Assembly: GCF_009870125.1 (NCBI RefSeq)
Contig: NC_046680.1
Span: 11,346,001-11,410,000 of the forward strand
From: Drosophila pseudoobscura
Lineage: Eukaryota > Arthropoda > Insecta > Diptera > Drosophilidae
Reading direction: 5' to 3'
DNA: 64,000 bases
The position numbers and the translations under genes are program-made. Positions 11,295-22,271 of this stretch are shown here, piece after piece. Positions within the stretch are counted from its first letter, which is position 1. Each line of letters opens with the position of its first letter. A model generated the notes under the pieces. The model made no database searches and was not told where the DNA came from. It worked only from the letters and a program-made list of their open reading frames with translations.

Positions 11295-12365
11295 ATGGAT
11301 TTTATTGACGATTTCATAGAGGAATACAAAGTGAATCCGTGCTTATGGAAAGCGGATTCCGTCGACTTCAGAAACAGGAGCAAACGACAGGAGGCTTACA
11401 TGAAGCTAATAGAAGTGGCGACTAAGCATGGAGAGATGTACAATGTGGAAAGAACAAAGCAAAAGATAAACAATCTGCGGTGTGCATTTCGTCATCAATT
11501 AAGAAAATGTAATGAAATTAAAAAGAAAGGCGAGAAATTTGAGCCCTACTGTCCCAAGCGGCGATATTTTGAGTCGCTTATGTTCCTAAAAGACGAAGAA
11601 ATTCCTGATAAAAAGACAAAGCGTCACGATAACCCCCCGCTGCAGCAACAATATTCCGAGAGCACTGTAACTTTAATCCCGGCGGAAAACTGTGAAGAAC
11701 TATCCGATGCCGAGAGTCTGCCAAAGCCACAAAAAGCGGATAATCAAAAGTTATCACCCAAAAACTGTGCAACCGAATATTTATTCGAGGATGCATCTGC
11801 TGCATGCACTGCTGACCCTATTATCAGTATTCAAACAGTCAATGCCAACAACAACCATCCATCAGGAGCTACTATCAAGGAGGTGGAAATTGTCATGACA
11901 TCGTCCGACAGCAGGGTTATTTCGGAACGAAGAAAATCCCTACCCGATATTCCCAAACAAATAGATTCCGAGCAGGCCAGGCCAGTCCAGGCCGCCATCC
12001 AACAAAAACCGAACAAAATAAGTCGAAAGCGCTCTTCTTCCCTATCATCTCAAGTATCCGACGATAATGAAGTCGTGGTGCCAGCAGCCAAGTTTCGAGC
12101 GGATATATCTACAATAGACTTTGAGCGGTTGTTTTCGCTGGCGCTCAAGAGTGCCGACCACCAGCTCGACGATCACTTCTCGAATTTCGGAAAAATTATT
12201 GCCCACAAGCTGCGTTCCATGGAAGCCACCCAAGCTATATATGCGGAGAAAATAATCGCTGATGTTCTCTATCAGGGCCAGATGAAAATGCTCTCCACAT
12301 TAAGTATACACCAGTTCTTGGGCGTAGATAATGCAACAGTTTATGTTGATAGTCACAGTAAATAA
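11295..12365 (+). CDS. MADF-domain putative transcription factor
   Basis: A single-exon gene of 356 residues. Residues 4-98 form a MADF domain, a Myb/SANT-like DNA-binding fold: FIDDFIEEYKVNPCLW opens it, and YNVERTKQKINNLRCAFRHQL and KRRYFESLMFL follow in the usual order. The middle (about 100-260) is polar and low in order, with a basic RKR near 245. The C-terminal part, from about 275 (IDFERLFSLAL) to 340, is a conserved helical region (DHFSNFGKIIAHKLRSM) resembling the BESS protein-interaction motif that often pairs with MADF. I believe it corresponds to D. melanogaster CG30403, which has no named function; MADF-BESS proteins are usually nuclear regulators. Confidence 0.88.
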   Translation: MDFIDDFIEEYKVNPCLWKADSVDFRNRSKRQEAYMKLIEVATKHGEMYNVERTKQKINNLRCAFRHQLRKCNEIKKKGEKFEPYCPKRRYFESLMFLKDEEIPDKKTKRHDNPPLQQQYSESTVTLIPAENCEELSDAESLPKPQKADNQKLSPKNCATEYLFEDASAACTADPIISIQTVNANNNHPSGATIKEVEIVMTSSDSRVISERRKSLPDIPKQIDSEQARPVQAAIQQKPNKISRKRSSSLSSQVSDDNEVVVPAAKFRADISTIDFERLFSLALKSADHQLDDHFSNFGKIIAHKLRSMEATQAIYAEKIIADVLYQGQMKMLSTLSIHQFLGVDNATVYVDSHSK

Positions 12366-12688
12366 TTAATTGTCTTTAAATGCATATATAAATTTATAGA
12401 TTTTATATAATAAGAAGAAGAAAATATACATTCATGTGTACAAAAGTTGTATCACTTTATTTTGTTTGTTTAATCGGAGTTAGATTCTTTTTTTTGGAAT
12501 GCCGAACCACATAAGGATCTGGGTAATGGTACCTCGGAAGCCAAATTCAAGGACGTTGTACGTGCCAGACCCCGAACAGACCCTGCCAGATACAAAGAGC
12601 ACAACAGAATACAGAAGTAATGTGGCAATTTTTCGATACTAAGATTTTATTTTTGAATTCATGGGTATAAATAGCCTGTGTGGTATAT
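12366..12688. other. Intergenic region with a 48-codon open stretch
   Basis: Holds the 3' flank of the MADF gene. One plus-strand frame is open from 12,474 to a TAA at 12,618-12,620 and reads like a charged protein C-terminus (ending in ARYKEHNRIQK). No start codon or upstream exon is recognised, so it is noted here and not called as a gene. Confidence 0.3.
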
Positions 12689-13116
12689 TTAGACACTTTG
12701 ATATTTCCTTATAAGCATTGCCCAGACATCGGGGTATCTTGTTTGTAAAAATGTTGTTAACTTTTGCGCCTTTTGAGCTTGTTGAGGCGAACAGTTTCTG
12801 CATTTCCTGGTGATAACTTCTGGCAGAGCAGCTGCGAATGATTATGATTGAATAAAATATTGTGAATGTAGCGTCGCAGCTTTTCGATGTCTATAGATGT
12901 TGTAAACTGTTATACGCTACCTTTAAGTTGCTGCCCCAATTGGTCGCATTCGCTCTTCTCAAGAATGCACATTATTTGGCGACTGACCACGACCTGGTTA
13001 TTCAGCAGCTTGTTAATATTTCTCTCTTCGGCTTGGGCCTTTGAGGAAATAAAAATGATGAAGAAAATAAAATAAAGAACCAAAAACTGCGCCTGATTTT
13101 TATTTAGTGAAAGCAT
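12689..13116 (-). CDS. Second chemosensory protein family gene (OS-D/A10)
   Basis: Two exons on the minus strand, 13116-12921 and 12831-12689, join through a GT-AG intron of 89 bp to give 112 residues. The start chosen opens a signal peptide (MLSLNKNQAQFLVLYFIFF...KAQA). Across the splice the four cysteines fall in the same C-x6-C-x18-C-x2-C spacing as EbpIII, which fixes the intron boundaries: x18 is only obtained with the acceptor at 12,832. The C-terminus (LQTRYPDVWAMLIRKYQ) matches the family's YPEEW-type helix. By position it should be the orthologue of D. melanogaster CG30172. Secreted; ligand unknown. Confidence 0.88.
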
Positions 13117-14072
13117 TACTACTCCTTCGAATACGCGACTGTGTGACTGTATATCTGAACGAGAGCCAGAAACTGTGTATCCCATTTATTCGTGCATGCG
13201 CAAAAGAGGCTGGACCTCGAATGCCATTAAAAAATATCTCCGCGTAGTCACCATCAAGGTACGGATAGGAATCGAATCTCAAATGAGACGGCAATAGTAC
13301 TTATCGCTGGAAAAAAAAACACACATGCCAGATGAGCGATTTTACTACACTAAATACTCTATTATCTAAATAATAATTTATCATCTAAGCTAACAAAAAA
13401 TACGAAAGAATTAACAGACAACTTCCAACAAGAGATACTTTTACTTTCAAGATACAATCTTGCTGTGATCTTTGGCTCTGCTCTAGAAACAATATCCTTT
13501 ATACTTGTCGCCTCAATCATAGATTGCGATTCGGTTCGAATCTCAGCAGAAGCAATGCTTAATCGATTCGAAAATGGCTAAAAGCAATGTTACATAAAGC
13601 TAAAAATCTAAGAATATCTAGTCAGGATACAGGCTGGGCCGTCGAAACGGGGTCTGGTCTGTCGAGGAAACTATCCCGGGCCCGTCTCCTCTAGGCCCGA
13701 TTACGTTGCGTTGCGTTGAATTATCAATGTAGAAGGGGCCCTAAGAGCCCCAATGCGGCTCTCGACAGCCCTGGGTATGAGCAAATAAAGTTACTTAAAA
13801 TATTTAGAGCGTTGTGCTTAAAAGTTCTGCTTTACTAAAACACAAATTACTTTGAAAGGCAGTCAAGACAGAAGTAGTTCCTACGCTACAATTATATAAT
13901 AGTGTGTAGAGTAAGACAGCTTAAGTGTAATTATATATATTTATATGTATGTATTTGTATGTATGTATGTCTTATATACATTTCCTAAAACTTGAAAGCT
14001 TTATTTAAATATTTTTTACATGCAAGTATGAAAATACATTTGACAATATAGCGAAATATGTTTTATTAACTT
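13117..14072. other. Intergenic region between the chemosensory gene and Chip
   Basis: Mostly AT-rich sequence with the Chip 3' UTR on its right. A small GC-rich insert near 13,630-13,773 stands out and has transposon-like ends. No gene is seen. Confidence 0.4.
13630..13773. mobile_element. Possible small hAT-like MITE
   Basis: A GC-rich 144-bp block in AT-rich surroundings. Its left end starts CAGGCTGGGCCGTCGA and its right end, read in reverse, starts CAGGGCTGTCGA, so the ends are similar inverted repeats if a four-base gap is allowed. Internally it reads CCCGGGCCCG and GGGGCCC. No convincing target duplication was found. Confidence 0.35.
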
Positions 14073-15809
14073 CTATTGCGATACAATGGGGCTCTTTTTA
14101 TCTATATCAGATATATTCGCGTTGTTCTGCGGCGCAGCACCGTTGCCGGGACTGGCTGGAATATTTCCCGCTCGGTCAATACTCCACGGATTCGAGCCAG
14201 AGATGGGAGAGTCGGCGTGACCGAATCCGGTGTGATTATCGTGCTCCACGGCATTGGTACCGTCATATTGCGTGTTCTCCAGCCGCGTTATCAACCGCTC
14301 ATCCTCCTCACCAAACTCCCCGCCCATCAGGGTGGGCTCACCCACAACCATTACATCTTGCGAGGAGAGGGAAAAGCTCGGGCCAGAGGGTGATCGCTTC
14401 TGATTTGTCACAGGCGGGGTGTTTGCATTATTGGCCCCGCCGCCCGAGTTGGAGCCTTTCCGCTTGCGCCGTTTATTGGGCGGCCTTTGGGGATCTTTTT
14501 TGCCCGGCGGTGCTACCATACGCTGCCATTTTTGAAATAAAGTTGTCTTCAGGCAGTCCCGTGGACTAAGTGCATAGGCCTTGTGTCGAGACATTAGCTC
14601 CTGCATCGGTTCAAGTATAACACATAATCGTAGATAATTTAGTGTTGAGTTGGTTATGCCAGCTCTTGTAATGTTCTTAGTGATTTGATCTAGAAGCATC
14701 GGATCGGGGGGAAGCGAGGTGCCAATCACGGATCTTGGAATGAGTTCCCTGTGTCCCTTAATGGTCATATGCCAAGACTTGATGCGCATATAGTCGTCAT
14801 ACATGAACTCCAAGATCAGCCTGGCATCAGCACATACTTTCGTAAAAAACGGCTTGCCATGTTGAGTTATTACCGTGCACTGATCACAGTCCAGGGTTAT
14901 AGACGTATTGTGAAACGACTCCTTAGCGTGCTTCAATTGAAAGTACAAGTCAGACACTCCGCCTTCATATATGCTTCGGAAGAAGCGCGGGATGAGTGTT
15001 CGGCCAATCGTATACCTTTTTGGTCCGTCTTCCAGGCAAAACAGGATTGTCAATCTGGCATCGTCCTCGAAAAACTCCGTTGTGAATGAGTCCCACCAGC
15101 AATTGTCGCTTTCTTCGTTCCGCTGCTGAAGGCGTTTGTTTAGCTCGAATACTCGGTGCTCGGTGTGACTGAAGTACGAGTTGTGCCTCCTAAAGCCTTG
15201 ATCAATCCGGTCCATTTGCTGGGGACCGCCCATCATGGGATGATTTCCTCCGTGACCGAAGGGAGATGCTGGTGGCATTGGGTTGAATTGACCGCCCACT
15301 CCAAAGACTGTGGGCGATGAAAAGTGGCCAGCCTGTCCGCTGTTGAAGGGAGTGCCCGAACTGGCTGGTCGACTGAACTGGCCCAAGCCAGATGATGGCG
15401 ATCCAAAAGGTCCTCCCACAGGACCATTGAAGTTTCCAGCTGTCGCCGACTGTGGATAGTTCCCAGGAATGTTCTGTGAGCCAACAGGACCCGGCGTGGA
15501 TGACCCCGAGGGTGCAGGTGAAGAGGTATATTGAGGTGTATTCGATCCAGGTTGATTAGAGTTTTGAAACACTAAAGACTGATTTCCAGCGGGAGAGGAT
15601 TGGCCAGCAGGTGGATATGGATTGCCACCCGAGTTGTACGGCAATCCTCCTTGTTGAAACCCACTCTGGTTGCTCCCATCAGGATTCAGAGCTGACGAGT
15701 TCGACGTGGGCAACATAGATCCACCCTCAGAAACTCCTTTCCAGCTACCGTCGTCAATATTTGATTGAGAAGACATCGTATTTCCAGAATTTAAACCTCT
15801 ACGATTCAT
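14073..15809 (-). CDS. Chi: Chip, LIM-domain-binding (LDB/NLI) cofactor
   Basis: A nuclear adaptor that dimerises and bridges LIM-homeodomain proteins, GATA/bHLH complexes and distant enhancers. A single coding exon encodes 578 residues, as in D. melanogaster. Residues 1-205 are a Gly/Pro/Ser/Asn-rich insect extension; about 210-435 is the conserved dimerisation domain (starting near HTEHRVFELNKRL); about 440-455 is a basic nuclear signal (PPNKRRKRKG); about 486-516 is the LIM interaction domain (VMVVGEPTLMGG to ENTQYD). The 5' UTR is split: an acceptor lies at 15,845-15,846, so an upstream untranslated exon exists that I did not locate. The downstream Tc1 palindrome lies upstream of this gene. 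Confidence 0.97.
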   Translation of the reverse strand: MNRRGLNSGNTMSSQSNIDDGSWKGVSEGGSMLPTSNSSALNPDGSNQSGFQQGGLPYNSGGNPYPPAGQSSPAGNQSLVFQNSNQPGSNTPQYTSSPAPSGSSTPGPVGSQNIPGNYPQSATAGNFNGPVGGPFGSPSSGLGQFSRPASSGTPFNSGQAGHFSSPTVFGVGGQFNPMPPASPFGHGGNHPMMGGPQQMDRIDQGFRRHNSYFSHTEHRVFELNKRLQQRNEESDNCWWDSFTTEFFEDDARLTILFCLEDGPKRYTIGRTLIPRFFRSIYEGGVSDLYFQLKHAKESFHNTSITLDCDQCTVITQHGKPFFTKVCADARLILEFMYDDYMRIKSWHMTIKGHRELIPRSVIGTSLPPDPMLLDQITKNITRAGITNSTLNYLRLCVILEPMQELMSRHKAYALSPRDCLKTTLFQKWQRMVAPPGKKDPQRPPNKRRKRKGSNSGGGANNANTPPVTNQKRSPSGPSFSLSSQDVMVVGEPTLMGGEFGEEDERLITRLENTQYDGTNAVEHDNHTGFGHADSPISGSNPWSIDRAGNIPASPGNGAAPQNNANISDIDKKSPIVSQ

Positions 15810-15844
15810 GCCTACAGTAATTATTTAAGGACATGCGGTTCGGC

Positions 15845-17450
15845 CTGAAATTAATAAACGTATTTTAGGTGCAATTGTATTATTCCGTTTAAATCATCGT
15901 GTTTATAGCCGTTTTGTATATTAATACGCATGTACGTATGTGTGCACTTGTCTTAAGGCCCAAGTGATTTTAAAAATATGTGTATATACATTTAAGAACA
16001 CTGTTTTTCAGCCAATAATATTTTAAAAACGAATCGTGCTAATGTTCCGCGATAATTTTTTGGTTTAATTTGACTTGGATGTTGCCTATATTTACCTTTG
16101 CAAAAGGCATACAATATTTCAATTCTTAAGCCACAAACACATATAAATGTATCTACATTTCAAGAAAACGGATTGGCCCCTGCCGATAGTTTGCCATCGC
16201 TTTCTGTGCGACCCTGTGCGATATACACGCCACAAATGTGAAAACATGTGAACATCCCAAATGGGATGGTTGAAACGAAACATGGCTGGATTTGTATACA
16301 TTCGGGCAGTCTTCGGTTTTCCTTTACCTTTACAGAAAATGCTCGATTTAAGAAGATCAAGATCTTAGATGCATTAACTGTGTATTTAAAATCTTTGACG
16401 AACTGTGAGTAAAAAATTAAATTGCCAATTACATTTTGAATTATGGGTGGCGGAAAACAGTTTTCTTTACCCAGATGTTCAGTTACGCGCATGTTACGGG
16501 CACGTTTTTAAAAAGTAGATCACAAAATTTTTGTGCAAGTGAAAACCGGAGCCTGCCTTAATATTTTCTGATATTCTGATACAAAAATCATCTAAGGATT
16601 GTTTACACCAGACTTTAAATAAATCTAGACCGAAACACAGAGATAGCGAGAGACACAAGGATAAATCAATATTGATACCCATCTCCACAATGCCATCAGT
16701 CAAACATCTGTGGCACTATTTCTGCCATAACGATACTTACCAAAGCCACATCTAGCCACAAAGCCAAATCATTTTTGTATACTATTATTCTAACTGCAAC
16801 AGGTTCGACTACGTAGCCCGACCGTACCATGAATACTGAAGTAGCTAACACAAATTAAACCATTATAGGTATAACTATAACAAATTAAAAAGTATTGCAA
16901 TAATAATAAGCAACATTAATGAAGCCATTAGCTACAGTAAGCTACCACTTACTTCACTCGTGATTAATTTTATAGTTATTTCCACCGATAGCAGAGTATA
17001 ACATCGATGTTGCGAGAATTATTTCAATTCATGTGTTCCATTGAAATGCATTTGACGCCGCACCCTTGACTGAATGATTTAGTAAGTGCCGTATGAATTT
17101 GTAATCAAAATATGGTGTTTGAAACTGTTGCTTGAAAACAAACTACAGTTTTCGTTTATATTTTATGTAATTAACAATTTATATTTTGAAAAGTATAGAT
17201 TTATGTGATTAACTCATATGTTCAACTCGTCCAGTCCACGTGTATTTGTGTATGTATGTTATCTTCCAAGTGCATGAACACTCGCTTCGATGTTTGTGAA
17301 ACTATAAATAGTTTTGAAGAATATTTTGGTTGAAGCGACTATTGAGTTTTTATCCACATCAATATACATAACTTCATCGGATCCTAGATGGATTTAAGCA
17401 ATTAATACCAATTTAACTCAGTTGTCGGCCCAAGTGTACATGCGGACATA
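15845..17450. other. Chip upstream region
   Basis: Contains the untranslated first exon(s) and promoter of Chip and probably that of the divergent MAN1 gene. It is AT-rich and I could not fix the exons or a core promoter. No coding region or mobile element is recognised before 17,451. Confidence 0.4.
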
Positions 17451-19097
17451 CAGTGGTGCTCATACACTTAAGCCACAAGAACTACACCATGAATTTAAGC
17501 GAATATCAAGAAAAGTTTTTATTATACAGCTCCCATTTTTTGTCTCAAATTAGTTCTATATGTCAGTGTTTTAATACAACAACAACCAAGTTATGAAAAT
17601 ATATAGTCAGCGAAATAATTAAAAAATCTGAAATTATCTCCAAAATATCCTGCTCATATACTTAAGCCACCTAAAAAAAAATGGTTAAAAAAGTTAAAAT
17701 TTGCTCAGTATTCCTAGTATTTTTAATAAAACTACTTTAATATTTTGTAGGATGACCTTTCTGCTTAAGAAAAGTGGAGCAACGCCTTGGTATTGAGTCT
17801 ACAGGACGTGCCCACTGTTGAGGGGTGATTTTCCTTCATTCTTCCTGTAAAATTCGGCACAAATCCTTTTAATTGCTGTTTTTTTTTTGGGCAATGACTT
17901 GGTTTAGAATTCCCCACAAGTTCTCTATAGGGTTCTGGTCGGAACTCTCCGGAGACCATTACAAAACATTGATTCCCTCTTGGTTAAGCCACCACTTGAC
18001 TATCCTGCAGCAATGTATCGGGTCGTTGTCCTGTTAAAATATACAGGCAAGTGGCAAATTATCGGCATGTTCTCCAGATAATGTGTTACTCAGAATGTCC
18101 CTCTACATTTCGGCGTTCATAATACCTTGAATCTTCACCAGGAGACCTAAACACGATGCTGTCCATCATGAATGTTAAAAAGCGCCTTCAATTCGCCACA
18201 GTGCATACCCACCAAGGTCCTAATTTTTGAAATATGATTGTTTGGATCGAAAAATCCAAGTTTAATGTCTTTAGAAGTGATGGTAAACTATATGTACGAC
18301 GTCCAACCAACAAATAATTACCTCCAGAATACACAAAGAAGACCGTTAAACATTGTGGCGTTCGATCATGGTCTGGGGCTGTTTCACCGCATCGTGTTTA
18401 GGTCTCCTGGTGAAGATTCAAGGTATTATGAACGCCGAAATGTAGAGGGACATTCTGAGTAACACATTATCTGGAGAACATGCCGATAATTTGCCACTTG
18501 CCTGTATATTTTAACAGGACAACGACCCGATACATTGCTGCAGGATAGTCAAGTGGTGGCTTAACCAAGAGGGAATCAATGTTTTGTAATGGTCTCCGGA
18601 GAGTTCCGACCAGAACCCTATAGAGAACTTGTGGGGAATTCTAAACCAAGTCATTGCCCAAAAAAAAAACAGCAATTAAAAGGATTTGTGCCGAATTTTA
18701 CAGGAAGAATGAAGGAAAATCACCCCTCAACAGTGGGCACGTCCTGTAGACTCAATACCAAGGCGTTGCTCCACTTTTCTTAAGCAGAAAGGTCATCCTA
18801 CAAAATATTAAAGTAGTTTTATTAAAAATACTAGGAATACTGAGCAAATTTTAACTTTTTTAACCATTTTTTTTTAGGTGGCTTAAGTATATGAGCAGGA
18901 TATTTTGGAGATAATTTCAGATTTTTTAATTATTTCGCTGACTATATATTTTCATAACTTGGTTGTTGTTGTATTAAAACACTGACATATAGAACTAATT
19001 TGAGACAAAAAATGGGAGCTGTATAATAAAAACTTTTCTTGATATTCGCTTAAATTCATGGTGTAGTTCTTGTGGCTTAAGTGTATGAGCACCACTG
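17451..19097. mobile_element. Tc1-type DNA transposon rearranged into a long palindrome
   Basis: The element starts CAGTGGTGCTCATACAC at 17,451 and ends with the exact complement at 19,097, flanked by TA on both sides (17,449-17,450 and 19,098-19,099), the Tc1/mariner target. The left arm (17,451-18,159) and right arm (18,389-19,097) are both 709 bp and looked identical wherever I compared them; the loop is 229 bp. The right arm and loop read like a Tc1 transposase 3' half on the plus strand: KFNVFRSDGKLYVRRPTNK in the loop, then DNDPIH and PIENLWGIL. The left arm is an inverted copy of that same 3' half in place of the 5' half. The transposase is incomplete, so the copy cannot be autonomous. 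Confidence 0.9.
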
Positions 19098-19232
19098 TAT
19101 GTACATGCATAAATATGTTAACATATCTCTGCTGAAGTATGCCGAAATGTAAAACACTTATTTTTTTTAGCATTAGAACAACACTCACATATACCATTTA
19201 CTATTTCTTCTTACAGATAACATATACCTAAA

Positions 19233-21173
19233 ATGTCAACGGAAAGCTTAAGCAGCCTGAGCGACCTCGAACTGCATAGAAAGCTGATTCAATGCGGATT
19301 TCCAAGCACTCCTGTGACGGAAACAACCAGAGCGGTTTTAATTCAAAAGTTAAAAAAACACAAAAAGGCGGAGAAACTAAAGAGAAGAAGTACCAAGTAT
19401 GCCCTGTACTCTCCAGAGCAGCGCGAGCAACCTATATTTAAATATCCACAGCGTTTGTCTGCTGTAGACAACAACAACGACATTGAATTGTGCAGAAATC
19501 CTTCAGTATTTAACCAGCGTAACTACGACGAGCCCGATTTAAACACACTGCAAATGTCGCCTTCCAAGATGTATGCCCAACCACCTGTTGTGGCAGCCAA
19601 TTACGACAGTGAGTGCATGCCGCACAATATGAATATGAATGGCACATACCGCCCACAGTGCTCCATGCCCTTCTCGATTGACTCGTCCAACAGCTATGCC
19701 AAGCAGAGTGGAAAAGTAAAAATTTCAGATGGAGGCGTGGTTAATAGATTGCTAAGCTTTCGGGACACCACACTGCAGAGGAAGATCAGTCCCAAAGTCA
19801 CGCACGCTGCTCAAATGTCGAGGATGCCGCAACCAAGGAATGGAAAATTTAAACGTTTCGTCTTATCCGATCTTAAGTCGTCTTTTAAAAACCCTGATAT
19901 TAGACAATACATCATACCACAAATGCTGATTGGTCTCTTGGTGATATTTCTGGCAATAATTACAGTCCTCTATACGAGCAAGAAATTCGATCAGAGCCCC
20001 ATGGACAAGACAGCATTGAAGTATACATTGTGTAACCAAAATGACTTGCAATTGGCCACCGAGAAGGTGCACTGCATAGGAAAAGAATCTTTAAAGAGTT
20101 CGTTGCTCATGAGTGAGGAACTTTTTAAGCGCTTGAACGAGCGAGCCAGGCTCCATCACTGTACAGATGCCAGCCAGTCGCCAAGCCTTGACGTGAGCGA
20201 GTTTGTCAGAGAGCTAGTCATTAATAGCAAGACTCCGAGGGCGAATATGGAGAGCAATCTGCTGGCCATTCAATACCTAATCTCGGAGAATCCGCAATGG
20301 ATGATAAACATTTTGGGTACAACGGGCTCGGCCAACACTCTGGAACAGGGCTCCTACTTTGAACTGTCTGAACCAAATCTGCCTCTCAAGTGCGTTGTTT
20401 TTAAGAAAATTAAACGCTTTTTTGCAGTAATGGGTACTCTCATTCTGGTGGTATTCGGCGTCCTCATGGTCTATTTTGGCATAGTAGTGTATCGCATGCA
20501 ACAAAAGAAAGCCCTGGTTGCTGTGGACCAATTAACAAAAGACATCATACAAGAACTGAAAAACCAGAGCTTGCAGTCTGATAGCCCTGAACTGACATTG
20601 AACCAGCTGCAGGAAAAGCTTGTGCCTTCGGAGAAACGCTCTAAGCAACTATCGTATTGGAATAAAGCCATCAAGATGTTGGAGAAGATCGACAGTCGGG
20701 TGCTGTTCGGCATGGCCTTACGAGACGGGAAGACACTGCGCACCATTGCCTGGAACCGGAACTTGGAGAAAAATGAATTGGGCAAGAAGTGGCAGATTTC
20801 CGCACTCGATAATTCAAACAAAATTGCGAACCCACCGACACCCTGTCTGAAGGTCAGGCACATGTTTGATTTGACAGAAGTCGAACAACCCAACTTGAAG
20901 CAGTCCATCGTGGAGTCAATCATTGAGAAGGTCGGACCCCGCTGTAAGATATGTGACGTGCAACTGGATATACAGTCGTGCTGCGTCTATATCCGATGTG
21001 CAACTGAGGAGGACGCTGGCATGATACACAATGAAATCAATGGATGGTGGTTCGACAATCGCCTAATATCGATTAAATTTCTAAGACTTGAACGCTATCT
21101 AAGCCGTTTCCCAAAACCAGCAGCCGAGCCCCCATATTTTCTTCCAAACGAGGCAGCCAACACTCACTCATAA
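19233..21173 (+). CDS. MAN1: MAN1, inner nuclear membrane LEM-domain protein
   Basis: A nuclear-envelope protein that binds BAF through its LEM domain and restrains Smad (BMP) signalling. One coding exon encodes 646 residues. The LEM domain is at residues 1-45 ([21 protein letters not shown]). A basic nucleoplasmic region follows; transmembrane segment 1 is at about 226-248 and segment 2 at about 394-417, with a lumenal domain between them; the C-terminal nucleoplasmic part holds the MAN1/Src1 C-terminal winged-helix region and, from about 530, an RRM-like fold. The ATG follows a splice acceptor at 19,216, so there is an untranslated exon upstream, possibly on the far side of the Tc1 palindrome. 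Confidence 0.96.
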   Translation: MSTESLSSLSDLELHRKLIQCGFPSTPVTETTRAVLIQKLKKHKKAEKLKRRSTKYALYSPEQREQPIFKYPQRLSAVDNNNDIELCRNPSVFNQRNYDEPDLNTLQMSPSKMYAQPPVVAANYDSECMPHNMNMNGTYRPQCSMPFSIDSSNSYAKQSGKVKISDGGVVNRLLSFRDTTLQRKISPKVTHAAQMSRMPQPRNGKFKRFVLSDLKSSFKNPDIRQYIIPQMLIGLLVIFLAIITVLYTSKKFDQSPMDKTALKYTLCNQNDLQLATEKVHCIGKESLKSSLLMSEELFKRLNERARLHHCTDASQSPSLDVSEFVRELVINSKTPRANMESNLLAIQYLISENPQWMINILGTTGSANTLEQGSYFELSEPNLPLKCVVFKKIKRFFAVMGTLILVVFGVLMVYFGIVVYRMQQKKALVAVDQLTKDIIQELKNQSLQSDSPELTLNQLQEKLVPSEKRSKQLSYWNKAIKMLEKIDSRVLFGMALRDGKTLRTIAWNRNLEKNELGKKWQISALDNSNKIANPPTPCLKVRHMFDLTEVEQPNLKQSIVESIIEKVGPRCKICDVQLDIQSCCVYIRCATEEDAGMIHNEINGWWFDNRLISIKFLRLERYLSRFPKPAAEPPYFLPNEAANTHS

Positions 21174-21401
21174 AATACAAATCTTCAACTAGATACCTAA
21201 GTTATTAAATGCGAATTTGTTTTTACATGTAGTAAATGTGTTTCCTCCTTTTTTAAAGTCTATTTATGTGGTTTCCCCGGGACCGGCCAGGGGCGGGTAT
21301 GGATGCACTCTAGAAATTATTGGTACAATTTTGATTGGTTTTCATCAACAACCTTTTCATTGTATAAAAAAGTTACAAACACATGTTAATAATAGTATTG
21401 G

Positions 21402-22271
21402 CTATTGCTTCGATAAGGAATTCGAGGACAGTGCACTTTCTCCTGTTTCCAAATGTTTAATGAGACGATATAATGCTGCTGCTTCCTTAATTTTGCTAAA
21501 GCCAACGCAGAAGGCCTCAATTTCAATGAACAATTCCTGCAATTGATTGAATGTAATATTAAAGACATACTAAATCGATAACTCAGTCACTTACCTTGAC
21601 GTTAACGATCTTATTTCGAATTAAAGACTGTAGAAACACACATACTAGCCGTACCAGACGGGACTGCATGTACTTATCTTTGACTGTTTCACAGGTTGAG
21701 ATACAATTACTGATGTACAAATGAATGAACTCTGTGGGTAGAGGACCAGACGTTGTTAATCTGAGTAGGGGGAAAGGACGAAACAGAGTTAGTTTAATGT
21801 ATAAATAGTGCATTTTTTGTGACAAACTTACCTGTTGACCACCTCCATGGAATGCAGCGTTATGTCCATATTAACCAATATGTTAAAGTACTCTGTAATA
21901 TCCGAGGTCATCATCAGTCTTAATAAGATTTCGATGGAAATGAGTGGATTGTTTTCAACCAGCAGGGGAAGCTATAAAAGACATTTGGCTATCAATCAAC
22001 ACGATTTCAATGAAATGAAACATACCTTTGCGGGTGTCAATCCATATTGGTGCGTAATGTCAGAGTTCTGTTTCAGCAAATCATCAAACAGTATCTGTTG
22101 ATCCTGAAGACTTAGAGGCTGTATAAATGCTTGTTCAATGAGGAGCTTTGTATTGGGGGTAACATAATTCGATTTGTCATATAATATTTTCAGTTTTCCA
22201 CTGTTTGACTGATTTATCCACAGCAATTCGTCTTCAAAGTCCATTAATGGGGGGGCGATAGATAGAAACAT
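21402..22271 (-). CDS. Not11: CCR4-NOT complex subunit 11 (CNOT11) homologue
   Basis: A CCR4-NOT deadenylase complex subunit that binds the NOT1 N-terminus with NOT10. Four minus-strand exons, 22271-22026, 21971-21832, 21760-21595 and 21536-21402, join in phase to 228 residues. The first part ([10 protein letters not shown]..., [16 protein letters not shown]) and the strongly conserved block [18 protein letters not shown], then [20 protein letters not shown] and [18 protein letters not shown], are those of CNOT11/C2orf29. All introns are short (52-71 bp). It is shorter than human CNOT11 because the human N-terminal extension is absent. It is convergent with MAN1 and divergent from IntS1. Confidence 0.9.

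Noticed and set aside
17765-18783. Identical 64-codon frames in mirror positions (17,765-17,959 minus and 18,589-18,783 plus)
   Set aside because: They are the same out-of-frame piece of the Tc1 transposase region in the two arms of the palindrome, not genes.
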